64,000 nucleotides of DNA. Origin: Paratinospora sagittata. Its lineage: Eukaryota > Streptophyta > Magnoliopsida > Ranunculales > Menispermaceae. Both the position numbers and the translations under genes were made by a program. The DNA lies in the NCBI GenBank assembly GCA_035771175.1, contig CM069608.1, positions 24,744,519-24,808,518 of the forward strand. Reading direction: 5' to 3'. Shown here in pieces: positions 32,678 to 44,068 of the stretch (the first letter of the stretch is position 1; each line of letters starts with the position of its first letter). The notes below the pieces were generated by a model that made no database searches, was not told where the DNA came from, and saw only the letters and a program-made list of their open reading frames with translations.

Positions 32678-33709
32678 ATGCAACAGATAAAACCATTCAT
32701 GAAAGCCTTCATTGCAACAATTCAACCAAGATCATCAAGCTCTCAGCCACCTCAAGCCAGACCTCAAGCATCACAGAGACACTCAACCCAAGCTACATCA
32801 AGTCATACTTCGAGTGTTGTGACAGTAGAAGCTTTACATAAGTTTTTTGAAGGACTTCAAAGCTTACGAGGAAAAGTGGTTGACACCTCCAAAGATAAGT
32901 CAATTTCTGACACTTTGCAATCAGTTTTGTATGCTATCTTGGATCAAGTAACTAGCAAGACTGTGCTTGATCCAATGCTGCAAGCTATCTCTAGTCTAAA
33001 AGTGAATTTAGATACTGCATGGCCAGCACAAATAGAGGATAACAGACTAATCAAGATTCTTAACTTGGTTACTCATGCTGCTGAAAAGCTTCACAACTTG
33101 GAGAACAAGGTGCCTTTCCTTGCCATAAGCATTATGGATCTGTCATACACTGTGATCACAACTACAAATCTAGTGGAAGGAGTAGTAGGCTATCTTGAAG
33201 ACTTCTTCAAGGCAATGAACAATAGGCTGCATTCTACTATTTGGTATATTGCCTCAAGTATGAAACGTTTTGGAGTGCTCTTTCATCTATTGGAGAAGAA
33301 AGGTGTAAAGGTTCCACCTGCACCAAGAGCTCCAGCCTTCACACGTCCCCAAGGACCTAAGGATTATGACAGACTTCTTCGAATTTTAGAATGTGAAGAA
33401 GAAGAAGCATCTGATGTAGAGCCTCTCCATAGAATCAGAAGAAGAGTGTCTCCACCCCCGAATCCCTTATCATTAACTTTCCCGGATCCAAAACGCAAGC
33501 GACCAATAAGGCCAGAATTTAAAGATCACAAACTTTCTCCTAAGTTTGCTAAAGGTCTTGCGGAGCGGAAAGCTAAAGGCTTCAAACCTAGTCCACCTCT
33601 TGATCCATTCAAATTTGGAGTTTCCAATCATGCCCACGAAAAATTCATTGAAAAATCTAGGCAGACTGTTGTAATTGACAAATTTGTCAAAAATTTGAGA
33701 AAAAGCTGA
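32678..33709 (+). CDS. Env-like ORF, C-terminal part (343 codons open)
   Basis: This is the longest clean frame of the element. It starts inside the env-like gene; the Met is probably not a real start. It has a Ser/Gln/Pro-rich region (SSSSQPPQARPQASQRHSTQ, about 20-45), then a predicted helical region with regularly spaced Leu/Ile (about 55-215), a Pro-rich linker, an acidic ECEEEEASDVEP and a basic DPKRKRPIRPEF segment (about 265-280), ending in KFVKNLRKS. No membrane segment is evident to me. Its role is not known and it is likely non-functional because the upstream half is broken. Confidence 0.5.
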   Translation: MQQIKPFMKAFIATIQPRSSSSQPPQARPQASQRHSTQATSSHTSSVVTVEALHKFFEGLQSLRGKVVDTSKDKSISDTLQSVLYAILDQVTSKTVLDPMLQAISSLKVNLDTAWPAQIEDNRLIKILNLVTHAAEKLHNLENKVPFLAISIMDLSYTVITTTNLVEGVVGYLEDFFKAMNNRLHSTIWYIASSMKRFGVLFHLLEKKGVKVPPAPRAPAFTRPQGPKDYDRLLRILECEEEEASDVEPLHRIRRRVSPPPNPLSLTFPDPKRKRPIRPEFKDHKLSPKFAKGLAERKAKGFKPSPPLDPFKFGVSNHAHEKFIEKSRQTVVIDKFVKNLRKS

Positions 33710-34150
33710 AGTGGTTCCTCAAAGCCACGTGCGCCTCAAAAACCCAAGGAATCTGAACCTAGTTCTAGTGGATCCAAAAAGGATGAGGAGGCCGAGAGAA
33801 AAAGGAAGGGGAAAGGTCCGAGTACGAGCTAAGCCTACCCACTTTTTGATGTTTTCAAAAGGGGGAGAAGAGAATGCAGATATTAAGGCTACGTTAGTTC
33901 AAAAGGGAAGCTACAAGTCAATGGGAGTTCATCTGAGTTTCTGTACAATATGCTGACTGTATAATCATCATGTTCTTGTATATTGTGATTGTACTCATCC
34001 TGTAATTTATATGTTGAAATCAGATAGACCTGACATGCCTGCAAATGTGCTTGACGCACTTGCTACTCTAAATTCGTTATATGTTTGAGTACATTAATAT
34101 AATTATCTGCATGATCTATGAGTATTTAAAATTATCAAAAAGGGGGAGAT
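33710..34150 (+). other. Sirevirus-type 3' untranslated region with two polypurine tracts
   Basis: Contains CAAAAGGGGGAGAAGAGAA at 33856-33874 and AAAAAGGGGGAGA ending at 34149, directly before LTR 2. Otherwise T-rich and without a supported gene; the 81-codon frame at 33711-33956 spans the first tract and looks incidental. Confidence 0.65.
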
Positions 34151-35599
34151 TGTTATCTCGATGAACCCCATGCTGTGAATGATTTGATGATTCCAAATAT
34201 CTCTGGTTTGTGTATCTAATGATCTTGTCATGTGTTTCAGATTTATCAAAAATCAAGATTAAGGAACTATGCCCACAAGCCTATTGAATATCACAAGTAA
34301 AGTTCCGAGTCTGTTAGTACTTAGAATGTAAAGTTTATCGATCAACTTACTCTCAACAAGATTTAATTGTTTTCATATTTTGATCGTCACATTTTAAAGG
34401 TACTTGATTTGATTAGAAAAACATCATGATTTTAATCATGTTTTATCGAGCTTTAATTGAAATATCAAAAACTATTTTTATAGAGAATTTCAAGACATTA
34501 ATATTTTAGCAGCGTTCTCCTAGACTTGATGGGTCAGGACGCTGATAAAATACTAAAATACTGACATTCATTCAAGGTTGAAGAACTGATTCTATAGAAC
34601 GCTTACTTGTAAGTAATGGTCTCCCTTTAGTCAACCTTTGAACGTGTTAGGACGCTGACTTAGTTTTAGCTCGCTGAAAGTTCTCTTAGTTTTAATTGAT
34701 TTCTATATTTAAGGACGCTAATAGTTATAAGTTGAATAAACTATCAGGGCGCTACTTGTATAGGAGCACCCTCATCCTTAGAATCAACTTATAACTTTAA
34801 GGACGCTAACTGCTGAGTAGTGTCCTCATGATGTAAGTCATTTAATTGTCAAAGTAAGTCAGGACACTTACGATTCAGTAGCGCCCTCACTTCATTGTTC
34901 GGTAGAACATTGATGCTCTATGAGCGCCCTCAAAGGAACAAAATGACAAAAAAAATATTTTTGTTATTCTGACACGTACATCCTTTTAGCCACCTTTTCA
35001 GAACAACTTTTCGTACAAAAATCAACTTTTTGTATTTGTAAGACATATTCTCAAATTCATGAACGACGTCTCTTAAGCTTTCCTTATTTGTGAATCTGGA
35101 GAAAATCAGAATGTTCATGAAATGTGCAGTTCCCATTTTCGAGATACATTCTAGCTGTTGTGAGTAAACGTGCATATTTGAAATTCAAATTCAAATGAAC
35201 AACAACTTCATCTCTACAAGTCTATATATAGCAGCACTTAACAATCTGTTAAGACTACCGAAAATTCTCTAAGCCAAAACACTTTTGAAAGTTAGTTGAA
35301 TTTTCATCTGATTCAAAGAGCTAAAGTTATTATGGTTTTAAAGCATTTTTTTTGAAACTTTGCTTATTCAAAAGATTTTCATACTGAGCTAAATTTCTAT
35401 CTTTATCTGAAAATCTATTTGAAAGCTTGAACTGTTTTCACTCAAATTTTCAGCACTATTTTAACTTATATCATTCTTAAAAAAGAAATTTGAGAGATAG
35501 TTTATAGGATACAATTGTACTTAATTTCATATCTTGTATACGGTATCTAGGTTGTAACAGTAGTTAGATAAACTACTGAGTTGATATTCAACAAGGTTA

Positions 35600-35815
35600 G
35601 GTCTTCTCACACCCGTTAGCTGAAAAATGGTCTTCTCACACCCGTAAGCTGAGAAACGGTACTTCTCAAACCCGTAAGTTGAGAAAGCTTAGGTCTGCCT
35701 TACACCCGTAAGTTGGGATAGGTTGGTCTCACGCCTGCAAGTTGAGCAGTGTAACCGTTGTTCTCACACCCACAAGTTGAGAAAACGTGTAACGATTTGA
35801 TTCTCACCCATAAAA
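35600..35815 (+). repeat. Array of seven short hairpins in LTR 2
   Basis: Units such as TTCTCACACCCGTAAGCTGA followed by GAA have stems TTCTCA/TGAGAA around an ACCCGTAAG loop. One unit has CCTTA/TGGGA-like stems. The loop is shared with LTR 1 while the stem differs (TCCTT/AAGGA there). About 370 bases downstream of the TATA box. Confidence 0.75.
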
Positions 35816-35958
35816 GAATTCCTTAGTGATAAGGTTTAAAATCCTAACTGAAGAGGTTAGGTAGTGGACGTAGGCAAGTAGCCGAACCACTATAAATCGA
35901 CTGTACATATTTATTTATATTTCGCACATTAACTTTTCCATTGTAATTTATTTTAAAT

Positions 35959-38957
35959 TGTGGCGACCCCGCACCCCAGACCACCAACCCCGCAGGAAAT
36001 GGCGTGCCGAATGCCGGGGCGGGACACCCGGCGTAGGCATCTCAATTAAGTCCTCAACCCTCATGAGGGGGTTGAGACCCTACGAGCCTTATCCCAAACA
36101 ACAACAGAATATAAACAGGTACTAAACAAAACTACCGACCGTATTAATCATCCAAGACAAGAGATACTCCATAAAAATGAACCATAAATAAAATCGTCAT
36201 AATCCCTACAGTCCATCAATATTGACATACACATAAAGTCCAAAACTAAGGGCACAAAAAAAACCGTCATATGTCCACATGGCCTATCTAACAAGTCCCA
36301 ACTCACCCATACTACAATGTGGTAAGTGTTATAATTACATAGTCCAAAATATAATACATCATAATTTAAAACATAGTTCAATCAAAATGCCTCTCAACTC
36401 ACATCGAGGCCTTGGATTCTCATGCCGGCAAGGCCCTCAAGATATGACTACTCCTTTGCCCTTATTAAGGACAGAAAGACCTGAAAGAGAAAAATGAGGG
36501 TGAGCCAACGGTGCCCAGTGAATAGAATTCAAATATGCTATCAAAACTTATCAATATATATCATGTATGCATGTCATTGTGTAGCATGATTAAAAGCTCA
36601 TAACATATAGATATCAAGCATGTATAATAAGTTCGATGCAAGTAAAAGCTTATCAATTTGGATCCACATTCCACATGCGTTGGGGTTACTAGTGCACGTC
36701 TATTTCACCGTACCATTCTCATCCCCAATCATGTTAATTTGGGGTTACTAGTGCACGTCTATTTAACCGTACCGTTCTCATCCCCAAATATTTTCTTTTT
36801 AAAACCCTCCTATGACAAAGTTAAGTCCCCCTATTAGCTAGCTAGATGGGCCCAACCAAAGTCATAAGGTTTTCTCAAATCAATGCATCATTCAAAACAT
36901 TAGGACACATTCATGCTTTCAACATACAATATATATAAGTGATATGATGACATAAAAGATATAATGATAAATGAAGTCTACTCACAACCAAGCCTCGCGA
37001 GAGTATCTAACCACACACGGACACCAAACCGAATCAACCCAATCAAGGTCCTGAAACATTCATCAATATCCAACCATACATCAATTTCTATGCTCAATCA
37101 CATAGACATTACACATCAACCCTAAATCAGCCCACATATAGATAATAGGCCTAAATCCCATCTAATCCCATCATTCAACTCAAATCACATGACTTAGGCC
37201 TCTAATGCATAGTTCTCATTCATAAACCATTCTACTAATAAAAAATACTGATTTTCAATTCCTTAGGCATAAACATGCTCAAATTGGGTCATTTGATCAC
37301 AAGTAAGCATAACCCATGATATGGTCACAACCACCAAATCAGTAGCATAATCAACCCTAAGCGTGCTTAATTAAACATAAGTTGCATTAATTCAATGATT
37401 CTAGGCCAAAAGCATCAAAAGCCCTAAAATATGAAATTTTCCATACTTAGGCCATATTGCCGATTTACACTAGGTCACCATGTTCAGCCATGTATATCAA
37501 TGATTTTGCATCATGGGTTCATCAACAATGACAACTAGGTCAACATAGTTGACATGCAAGCTATTTGGAAAGGTCTAAGTTCATATTCAAAATTTAGGTC
37601 TAATACAAGCAACCCTACCAATTCTTCATTTGATATTCTGTTCAGATGTATCAATCTACCAACATAAATATTTAATCACAAAATCAACCGTACAGATTGA
37701 AGTATGTTAAGAAACAAACCTTATGACCACAAATCAGCTCAATCCAACGGTAGACTGAAAAGATACGTGTCGTTGAAGAACAAGTCTCTAATAATACAAT
37801 TTCTTCTTTCCTGCTGCAAATACTCGAACTCAGATGACTATATCACACAAAATACTTAACCCATAAACATCTTCACCGTTCATAATTCATAAAGATCAGT
37901 TGTAAACCACGTTCCAAAATATCATATCCATCCGACAGTACCTTTAGGAGGTCTATTAGTTTGATCTAAACTGCACGAGAAATCCAAACTTTCCGACCAG
38001 CTTTGTTTGGGAGGTTATATCTTTCAAAAAAAAACTCCATTCAAGATCTCCACCGACCAGAATGAATACCCATAAGATATGAACTTGATGACAAATTTTG
38101 AGCTCAATCTAACCATATAGTACCAAGATCCAGCTCTTTGATGAAAATGTTGCTGAGACTTTCCTCAAAGCAACTCCGTCTTTCTTTCTCTTCTTCTTTC
38201 CTTTATCTTCTTTTTTCCTATCTTTCCAGTCATCTCACCCTCTAGGATTTCCTTGGAGAAGAGAAGTAGGGCATGGGACACTTGTCCACTCTCATGCACC
38301 AACCTTGACATGTGTTGGAGAGGAGAAATGGGGCATGGGACACTTGTCCATTTTCATGCACCAACTTGACATGTATTGGAGAAGAGAAATGGGGCATGGG
38401 ACACTTGTCCATTCTCATGCACCAACTTGACATGTGTTAGTCTCATGCACCAACTTGACATGTGTTGGAGAAGAGAAATGGGGCATGAGACACTTGTCCA
38501 TTCTCATGCACCAACTTGACATGTGTTGGAGAAAAGAAATGGGGCATGGGACACTTGTCCATTCTCATGCACCAACTTGACATGTGTTGGTCTCATACTA
38601 CCCATACCAACCACATGCACTTTAACCAATCTCATGCTCCCATGTATTTTAAATGTCCAAGCCATTTAATACACCAGATTTTCATTCTCATTTATCCTTT
38701 TATTCAATCAATCCTAACCCATATCAATTCATGGTTTAATGGGCCCATGCATAAATAATAACATATGCATTATACTTTAATTTAACATGACCCATATACA
38801 ATTTATAATGCACATATTTATATACATTATCAAGCATCAAATATACAAACATTAAACAACCATCAAACAAACACCAAACATATCAAGGCAACACATAGAG
38901 TTTGGGCAAAACGCAATTGGGTTATGGGCTAGATGAAATAATTTTTGGGGCGTCACA
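35959..38957 (+). mobile_element. Solo LTR B, 3.0 kb, TSD TAAAT
   Basis: Second copy of the TGTGGCGACC ... GGCGTCACA block (2999 bases), flanked by TAAAT at 35954-35958 and 38958-38962. It is closely similar to 21520-24400 along its whole length, but has a local duplication of about 50 bases at 36679-36790 and one more minisatellite unit. No gene is supported. Confidence 0.85.
38247..38600 (+). repeat. Minisatellite of about 60 bp in solo LTR B
   Basis: Five full units with the short 28-base unit after the third; one unit more than in solo LTR A. The leading units are the same as in A, so the extra unit arose after the two copies diverged or was lost in A. Confidence 0.85.
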
Positions 38958-39010
38958 TAAATTGTCTTAGTGTCTAATTCACACCCCTCTTGGACATACC
39001 TAGGCCAACA

Positions 39011-39793
39011 ATTACATGTGCAAATTCTAAAAATAAATATTGATACAAAGTACACATTTTCATCGAAATCCATAGTTCAAAATCAAGTTAAACACCAGTC
39101 ATACAACATAGGTACATCCTAGATACTTCCAACCTATGATGACACCGGGCTCCTATCCCAATGGTTGGTTACTATTGAAAGTCATCCAAACGTCCAGTTG
39201 ATGATGCCTAAGCCGTGAGGTTGTTATCTACCAAATTAGAATGCCCCAGACGTCCAGTCGATGACGTCTTTACCGGTAGACCTCACTCAGTTTATCAAAA
39301 TTCCAGCCACTTCCACAACCAACCACGTAGGATTATACCTGAAATTTATGCACGTTCTTAATATGCAAGACTACTGATGATGTAAATTTCAATTCGCAAG
39401 CACACGAGAATCAAGTTCTAATATAGACCGATGAATACCAGGTTATCGTCCTCTAGAATTAGCAAAACTATCTCCTAATACCAGCAATTATAATAACTCT
39501 AAATTTTATCTAGATGATCAATATTTTATGAATTGAGTACTAAAAAGTAAAATAAGCAAGAATTAGAACTAAACAATACAAATTTGGATAGAAATTAGAG
39601 AAGATCAATGATTAAAAACTCTAGAGGATTAATTTCACTATGTCTTCACTTATGGTTTTCAAAAGAGTCAAATAAAAGATTAATTCATGGATTTATAAAT
39701 TATGGATCTTAATTCAATTAAACCCCTCTTCCAAGTGATAGTTTAATTACCTATGCTCAAAACAATAATTCCTTTTTCCAAGTGATAAACCAA
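39011..39793. other. Unassigned dispersed-repeat-like sequence
   Basis: No gene seen. It contains CCAAACGTCCAGT/CCCAGACGTCCAGT twice (near 39187 and 39245). From about 39380 the text CAATTCGCAAGCACACGAGA and CCAGGTTATCGTCCTCTAGA resembles a dispersed plant repeat I have seen in many genomes but cannot name. CCAAGTGATA occurs twice near the right end (39732 and 39778). Confidence 0.35.
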
Positions 39794-40815
39794 TGAATCA
39801 GGGTTTTCCCAATCATGGCCGCGGAGGCCGTCACGGCAGGGGAGGCCGTCAAAACGGCAATGGCAGAGGTGGTGGTCAGCACCACAATCAGCATGGCCAA
39901 TAGAACCATCAGCAGCAGAGGCTGACGTGTTACAACGGCGACCAGCAGGGCCATTGAAGAAATGCTTGTCCGCACCTTCAGCAACCTATTCCCATTGTTC
40001 CAGTACAACAAGCACCACCTGCTGCTAATGCCCAACCTAGGCTGGACCAGCAGCACCAGGGGCAATGGAACCTAGGCAGAGCATTTGCTATCGCTCAACA
40101 ACCACTCCCATACAACAATGTAATCGAAGGTACATTTCCCTTGTTAAATACAATGGTGCATGTCTTGTTCGAATCGGGTGCTACGCATTCTTTTATATCG
40201 TCTGCATTGGTAAGACATTTAGGGTTGCATCCTAAACCCATAGAAATCATACTCCATGTCACATCACCTTTAGGATCTGGTACTGGCGTGAAATTGCAGT
40301 GTCCTCGATGTGAGCTTCGAATATCATAACAGATTATATATGCATATCTTTTTATGATGGACATTGAAGACTTCGACATCATCCTTGGCATGGACTGGCT
40401 CGCACCACTTAATGCAAAGATCGATTGTATGAAAAAGCAAGTTCAGTTAACCTTGCCCACGGGGGAGTTTGTCAAGATTCAGGAAATAAGGAAATGGATA
40501 CACAACTCGACTGCTGCACTTCTCAAGGCACAGCTTCGAACTCTATCCCTTGGTAATGAAAATGAATCACCGGCACTGTATCCTCTCGAAGTACACGATG
40601 TCCCGGTAATATCTGAATTCCCAACAATTTTTCTAAATGACCTTCCTGGTCTACCTCTGGTTAGGGAATTCCATTTTGAAATCAATCTCATACCTGGGAC
40701 CGGGCCTATCTCGATTCCACCATACAGAATGTCAAATGTCGAGCTAGACGAATTAGACAAACAACTAAAGGAATTAGAGAGTAATGGCTTCATCAGAAAA
40801 AGTTCAACACACTAG
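39794..40815 (+). pseudogene. E5 gag C-terminus, protease and RT N-terminus
   Basis: It begins with the Gly/Arg/Asn-rich tail of gag, then a damaged zinc knuckle (TCYNGDQQGH, Cys to Gly), the Gln/Pro linker and protease. The catalytic motif reads LFESGATHSF (Asp to Glu) at about 40163. TAA at 40327-40329 breaks the frame where other copies have Glu. From 40354 the frame is open through FDIILGMDWLAPLNAKI and the linker to RT, ending at a TAG (40813-40815) in place of the Trp of SSPWGA. The two stops and the motif change make it inactive. Confidence 0.85.
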
Positions 40816-42039
40816 GCCGCTCCAGCTTTGTTTGTTCGCAAAAAGGATGGTTCGTTACGAATTTGCATCGACTATCGCAAGCTAAATAACGTCACCATTA
40901 AGAACAGATACCCGTTGCCCAGGATCGATGACTTGTTCGACCAACTTAGAGATGCCAAATACTTCTCTAAGATTGATTTACGATCAGGTTATCACCAACT
41001 CCGGATTCGAGAGTCGAACATTACCAAAACGGCATTCAGAACTAGGTACGGTCACTACGAGTTCATGGTCATACCGTTCGGTCTAACAAATGCACCTGCT
41101 GTGCTCATGGATTTGATGAACCGCATCTTTAGGTTTTACTTAGACCGATTTGTGGTGGTTTTTGTGGACGATATCTTGATATATTCCACAACCGAGGAAG
41201 ACCCTAAGATACACCTTAGGATAGTCCTCCAGACCTTAAAAAGCCACCAGTTGTACGCAAAGTTGAGTAAGTGCAAATTTTGGGCGAAGCAAGTTCAATT
41301 CCAAGGCCATGTGGTTTCAGGCCATGGCATTGAGGTGGATCCTTCTAAGGTTGAAGCGGTTTTAAACTGGAAGCATCCTACCACTGTTACTCATATTAGG
41401 ACTTTTCTTGGTTTGGCTGGCTATTATAGACGCTTCATCAAGGACTTCTCAAAGATTGTTGAACCTATGACCAAGCTCACTCGGAAAGTCGTGCGTTTCA
41501 TCTGGAATCCCGCCTGTGAATCATCATTTCGGGAATTGAAGAAGCGCCTCACTACAGCACCAGTACTAATCACTCCAAGAAATGCACTTGGATTTTCACT
41601 ATACACCGACGCCTCTCTCCAAGGCTTAGGTGCCATACTAATGCAAGAAGGCCAAGTTGTCGCATATGCCTCGAGGCAACTAAAGATTCATGAGGGTAAT
41701 TACCCAACACATGACTTGGAACTTGCTGTTGTTGTATTTGCACTGAAGTTATGGCGTTATTACCTATACACTGAACGGTTTGAGGTCTTCTCGGATCACA
41801 AGAGTCTTAAGTACATCTACACCCAGAGAGACCTAAACCTCCACCAAAGACGATGGTTGGAATTCTTGAAAGATTATGACTTTCAACTCCAGTACCATCC
41901 CGGTAATTCCAATGTTGTGGCTGATGCCCTAAGTAGAAAATCTTATGTTGCTTGCACTCTTAACTACGAAATAGGGAAGTTGGCTACAAAGATGGAGAAT
42001 TTTAACCTACAATTGATCGAGGAGGGCGCAAGATCATGA
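40816..42039 (+). CDS. E5 reverse transcriptase and RNase H
   Basis: The frame is open from after the TAG at 40815 to 42039; the Met at 40828 is internal, not a real start. RT motifs are [48 protein letters not shown], catalytic [27 protein letters not shown]. RNase H has YTDAS, HDLELA, FSDHKSL and VVADALSRK, so all four acidic residues are there. The stop at 42037-42039 is TGA where E6 has CGA. By family it copies the RNA and removes it from the hybrid. In an intact element it is part of a Gag-Pol polyprotein. Confidence 0.88.
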   Translation, partial: AAPALFVRKKDGSLRICIDYRKLNNVTIKNRYPLPRIDDLFDQLRDAKYFSKIDLRSGYHQLRIRESNITKTAFRTRYGHYEFMVIPFGLTNAPAVLMDLMNRIFRFYLDRFVVVFVDDILIYSTTEEDPKIHLRIVLQTLKSHQLYAKLSKCKFWAKQVQFQGHVVSGHGIEVDPSKVEAVLNWKHPTTVTHIRTFLGLAGYYRRFIKDFSKIVEPMTKLTRKVVRFIWNPACESSFRELKKRLTTAPVLITPRNALGFSLYTDASLQGLGAILMQEGQVVAYASRQLKIHEGNYPTHDLELAVVVFALKLWRYYLYTERFEVFSDHKSLKYIYTQRDLNLHQRRWLEFLKDYDFQLQYHPGNSNVVADALSRKSYVACTLNYEIGKLATKMENFNLQLIEEGARS

Positions 42040-43509
42040 CTTTCTCAATTATCAGCCAACTCTGAGCTGGTTCAAAAGATTTCAGCCACTCAAGCCAACG
42101 ACCCTATGTTAATAGAGAAATGAGAACTTCTACTCAGCGGACAGGACCTTCCTCACTAGTCGGTCTCTAAAGACGGAGCCATTTTCTATAAAAAAAAAAA
42201 CGTCCCTGTCTACCGAACGATCTTGAGGTTTGGAAAGAAGTGCTCACTGAGATACACTATTTGAGGTTCGCTATGCATCCTAGGGGTGACAAAATGTACA
42301 AGGATGTCAAGCAACAATTCTGGTTTTCTAGAATGAAGAAGGAGATTGCACACTTCATTGCTCGATGTCTCGTTTGCCAGCACGTTAAGGCAGAACGAAG
42401 ACTTCCCTCTGGACTTCTCCAGTCATTACCTATTGGTGAATGGAAGTGGGAGAACGTCGCAATGGATTTTGTTACGGCCTTGCCTCGAAATAATAAAGGG
42501 AAAAATGTTATCTGGGTTATCATTGACAGACTTACAAAGTCTGCACACTTCTTGCCAATAAAGTTCACGGCTAACCCCACCAAAGTTGTCGAACTATATG
42601 AACGAGATATCGTACGCCTCCACGGCATACCACTCACGATCGTCTCTAATCGAGACCCTCGATTCACATCAAAGTTTTGGCAAAGCTTCCATAGTAGAAT
42701 GGGCTCTAAGATTACCATGAGCACAACCTTTCGCCCTCAGACTGATGGACAGTCAGAGCGTCTTATCCAAATCTTGGAAGACTTGTTACGGTGTTGTATT
42801 TTGGACTTTAATGACGGATGGGAAAAGTACTTACATTTAGCTGAGTTTGCATACAACAACAGCTACCAAACTTATCGGCATGGCACCTTACGAGGCTCTC
42901 TATGGTCGCCCTTGCAGATCTCCGGTATGCTGGTTAGATATGGCAGATCGACCGCAGTTGGGCCCTGAACTAGTTCAAGAGACTTCTAAGAAGATCACAC
43001 TAGTAAAAGAGCGACTTCGTGTTGCACAAAGTTGACAAAAGAGCTATGCTGACAAGTGGAGGCAGCCTCTAGAATTTGATAAAGGGGACTTCGTTTTTCT
43101 AAAAGTTCAGCCCACAAGAGGTGTCAAACGCTTTGGGATCAAAGGAAAGCTCTCCCGACGGTATATCGGTCCATTTTAGATCATTGAACGTATTGGCAAA
43201 CTTGCTTATCGTCTGTCCCTTCCATTGTCAATGTCTAAGGTTCATGACGTTTTTCACGTATCCATGCTTCGAAAGTCTAACCCTGATCCTTCGCATATCA
43301 TTCCTCTAGTCGAGGTTTGGGTTGAGGAAGGAAATAGGTATCAGGAAAGAGCGATACAGATTTTGGATATAAAAACTCAAGAACTAAGGCGACGTACCAT
43401 ACCACTTGTGAAGGTACTCTGGGATCACCACGGAGTAGAGGAAGCAACATGGGAACTAGAAGCAATAATTAAACAGAAATACCCTGAATTGTTTTCTAGT
43501 AATAATTGA
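42040..43509 (+). pseudogene. E5 integrase with chromodomain
   Basis: The region before the zinc finger has TGA (42121) and TAG (42157) stops. The frame 42240-42968 has HPRGDKMYKDVKQQFWFSRM, CLVCQHVK, AMDFVTALP, VIIDRLTKSAHFLPIKF, VSNRDPRFTSKFW (catalytic Asp to Asn) and RPQTDGQSERL. A frameshift follows at about 42880, in the NNSYQT segment. Later parts have KLSRRYIGPF with TAG (43177) replacing a Gln, then an open 95-codon tail (43225-43509) with DVFHVSMLRKS and the complete chromodomain ending VEEATWELEAIIKQKYPELF. Confidence 0.85.
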
Positions 43510-43605
43510 TGATGTGATACATGGTACTATTTCACTTATTAATAAAATGATGGAACTTTGTTTACAAATATCTTAATACATCGTTTCACTTGAATAACTA
43601 TGCAG

Positions 43606-44034
43606 ATGTCTGAAAATAATATCAATGGATATAGTGACGCACACACGCAATGGCCTCCTTGGCTACCTGTGGCAACTCCTCCAGGATCTGAGTCTAGTCA
43701 CAACTACTTTGCATCACCAACTCCATCACCACACAGACAACGATCTTTATCGCCAGAGCGGGCATGGATTTTTCGTAACAATTTTGCCCAAAACAATCCC
43801 GTGCCCTCATCTTGGCAGGACTTTCTACCAAAATTTCCAGGTGGCCGGATTCGAGCAATAGCACGAAAAAGCATCCCACCGCTCAACCTACCTCCCCTCA
43901 AACGATGTAATGATGTTGAGGATTCCACCGGCCACAGTGCCATTCAGGGACCATACAGGTACTACCCTGAACTAGCAAACGATGACGCCGGTAGTGAATC
44001 CCAAGCAGAGAACCATCACGACTACTTGGACTGA
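43606..44034 (+). CDS. ORF3 in E5, open but internally deleted
   Basis: The frame is open for 142 codons from ATG 43606 (an in-frame ATG at 43600 lies within the acceptor-like sequence). It shows the same order as the 165-residue E2 copy: MSENNINGYSDAHTQWPPW, the Ser/Pro/Arg stretch, PSSWQDFLPKFPGGRIRA, PPLNLPPLKRC and the GPYRYYPELANDD tail. About 30 residues including the acidic cluster are missing after KRC. The ATG directly follows TGCAG, 96 bases after the pol stop. Function unknown. Confidence 0.7.
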   Translation: MSENNINGYSDAHTQWPPWLPVATPPGSESSHNYFASPTPSPHRQRSLSPERAWIFRNNFAQNNPVPSSWQDFLPKFPGGRIRAIARKSIPPLNLPPLKRCNDVEDSTGHSAIQGPYRYYPELANDDAGSESQAENHHDYLD

Positions 44035-44051
44035 TTTCGAGGGCGAAATCC

Positions 44052-44068
44052 TTTTAAGGGGGGTAGAG
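44052..44068 (+). other. E5 polypurine tract
   Basis: TTTTAAGGGGGGTAGAG directly precedes the LTR start at 44069, as in E1, E2 and E6. Confidence 0.88.

Larger units (their letters stand above)
34151..39010 (+). repeat. Sirevirus-type LTR 2, interrupted by solo LTR B
   Basis: It starts TGTTATCTCG after the polypurine tract and ends CACCCCTCTTGGACATACC and TAGGCCAACA at 39010. Without the insertion at 35959-38957 it is about 1.86 kb. The TATA box CTATATATAG is near 35221. It shares with LTR 1 the upstream GGACGCT motifs (34490-34935), the downstream hairpin array and the TTAGGTAGTGGACGTAGGC end, but is otherwise strongly diverged, so the two LTRs are either old or from different copies. Confidence 0.7.

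Noticed and set aside
43606..44034. ORF3 as an envelope glycoprotein
   Set aside because: No signal peptide, membrane segment or Cys pattern is visible. Only its position is env-like.
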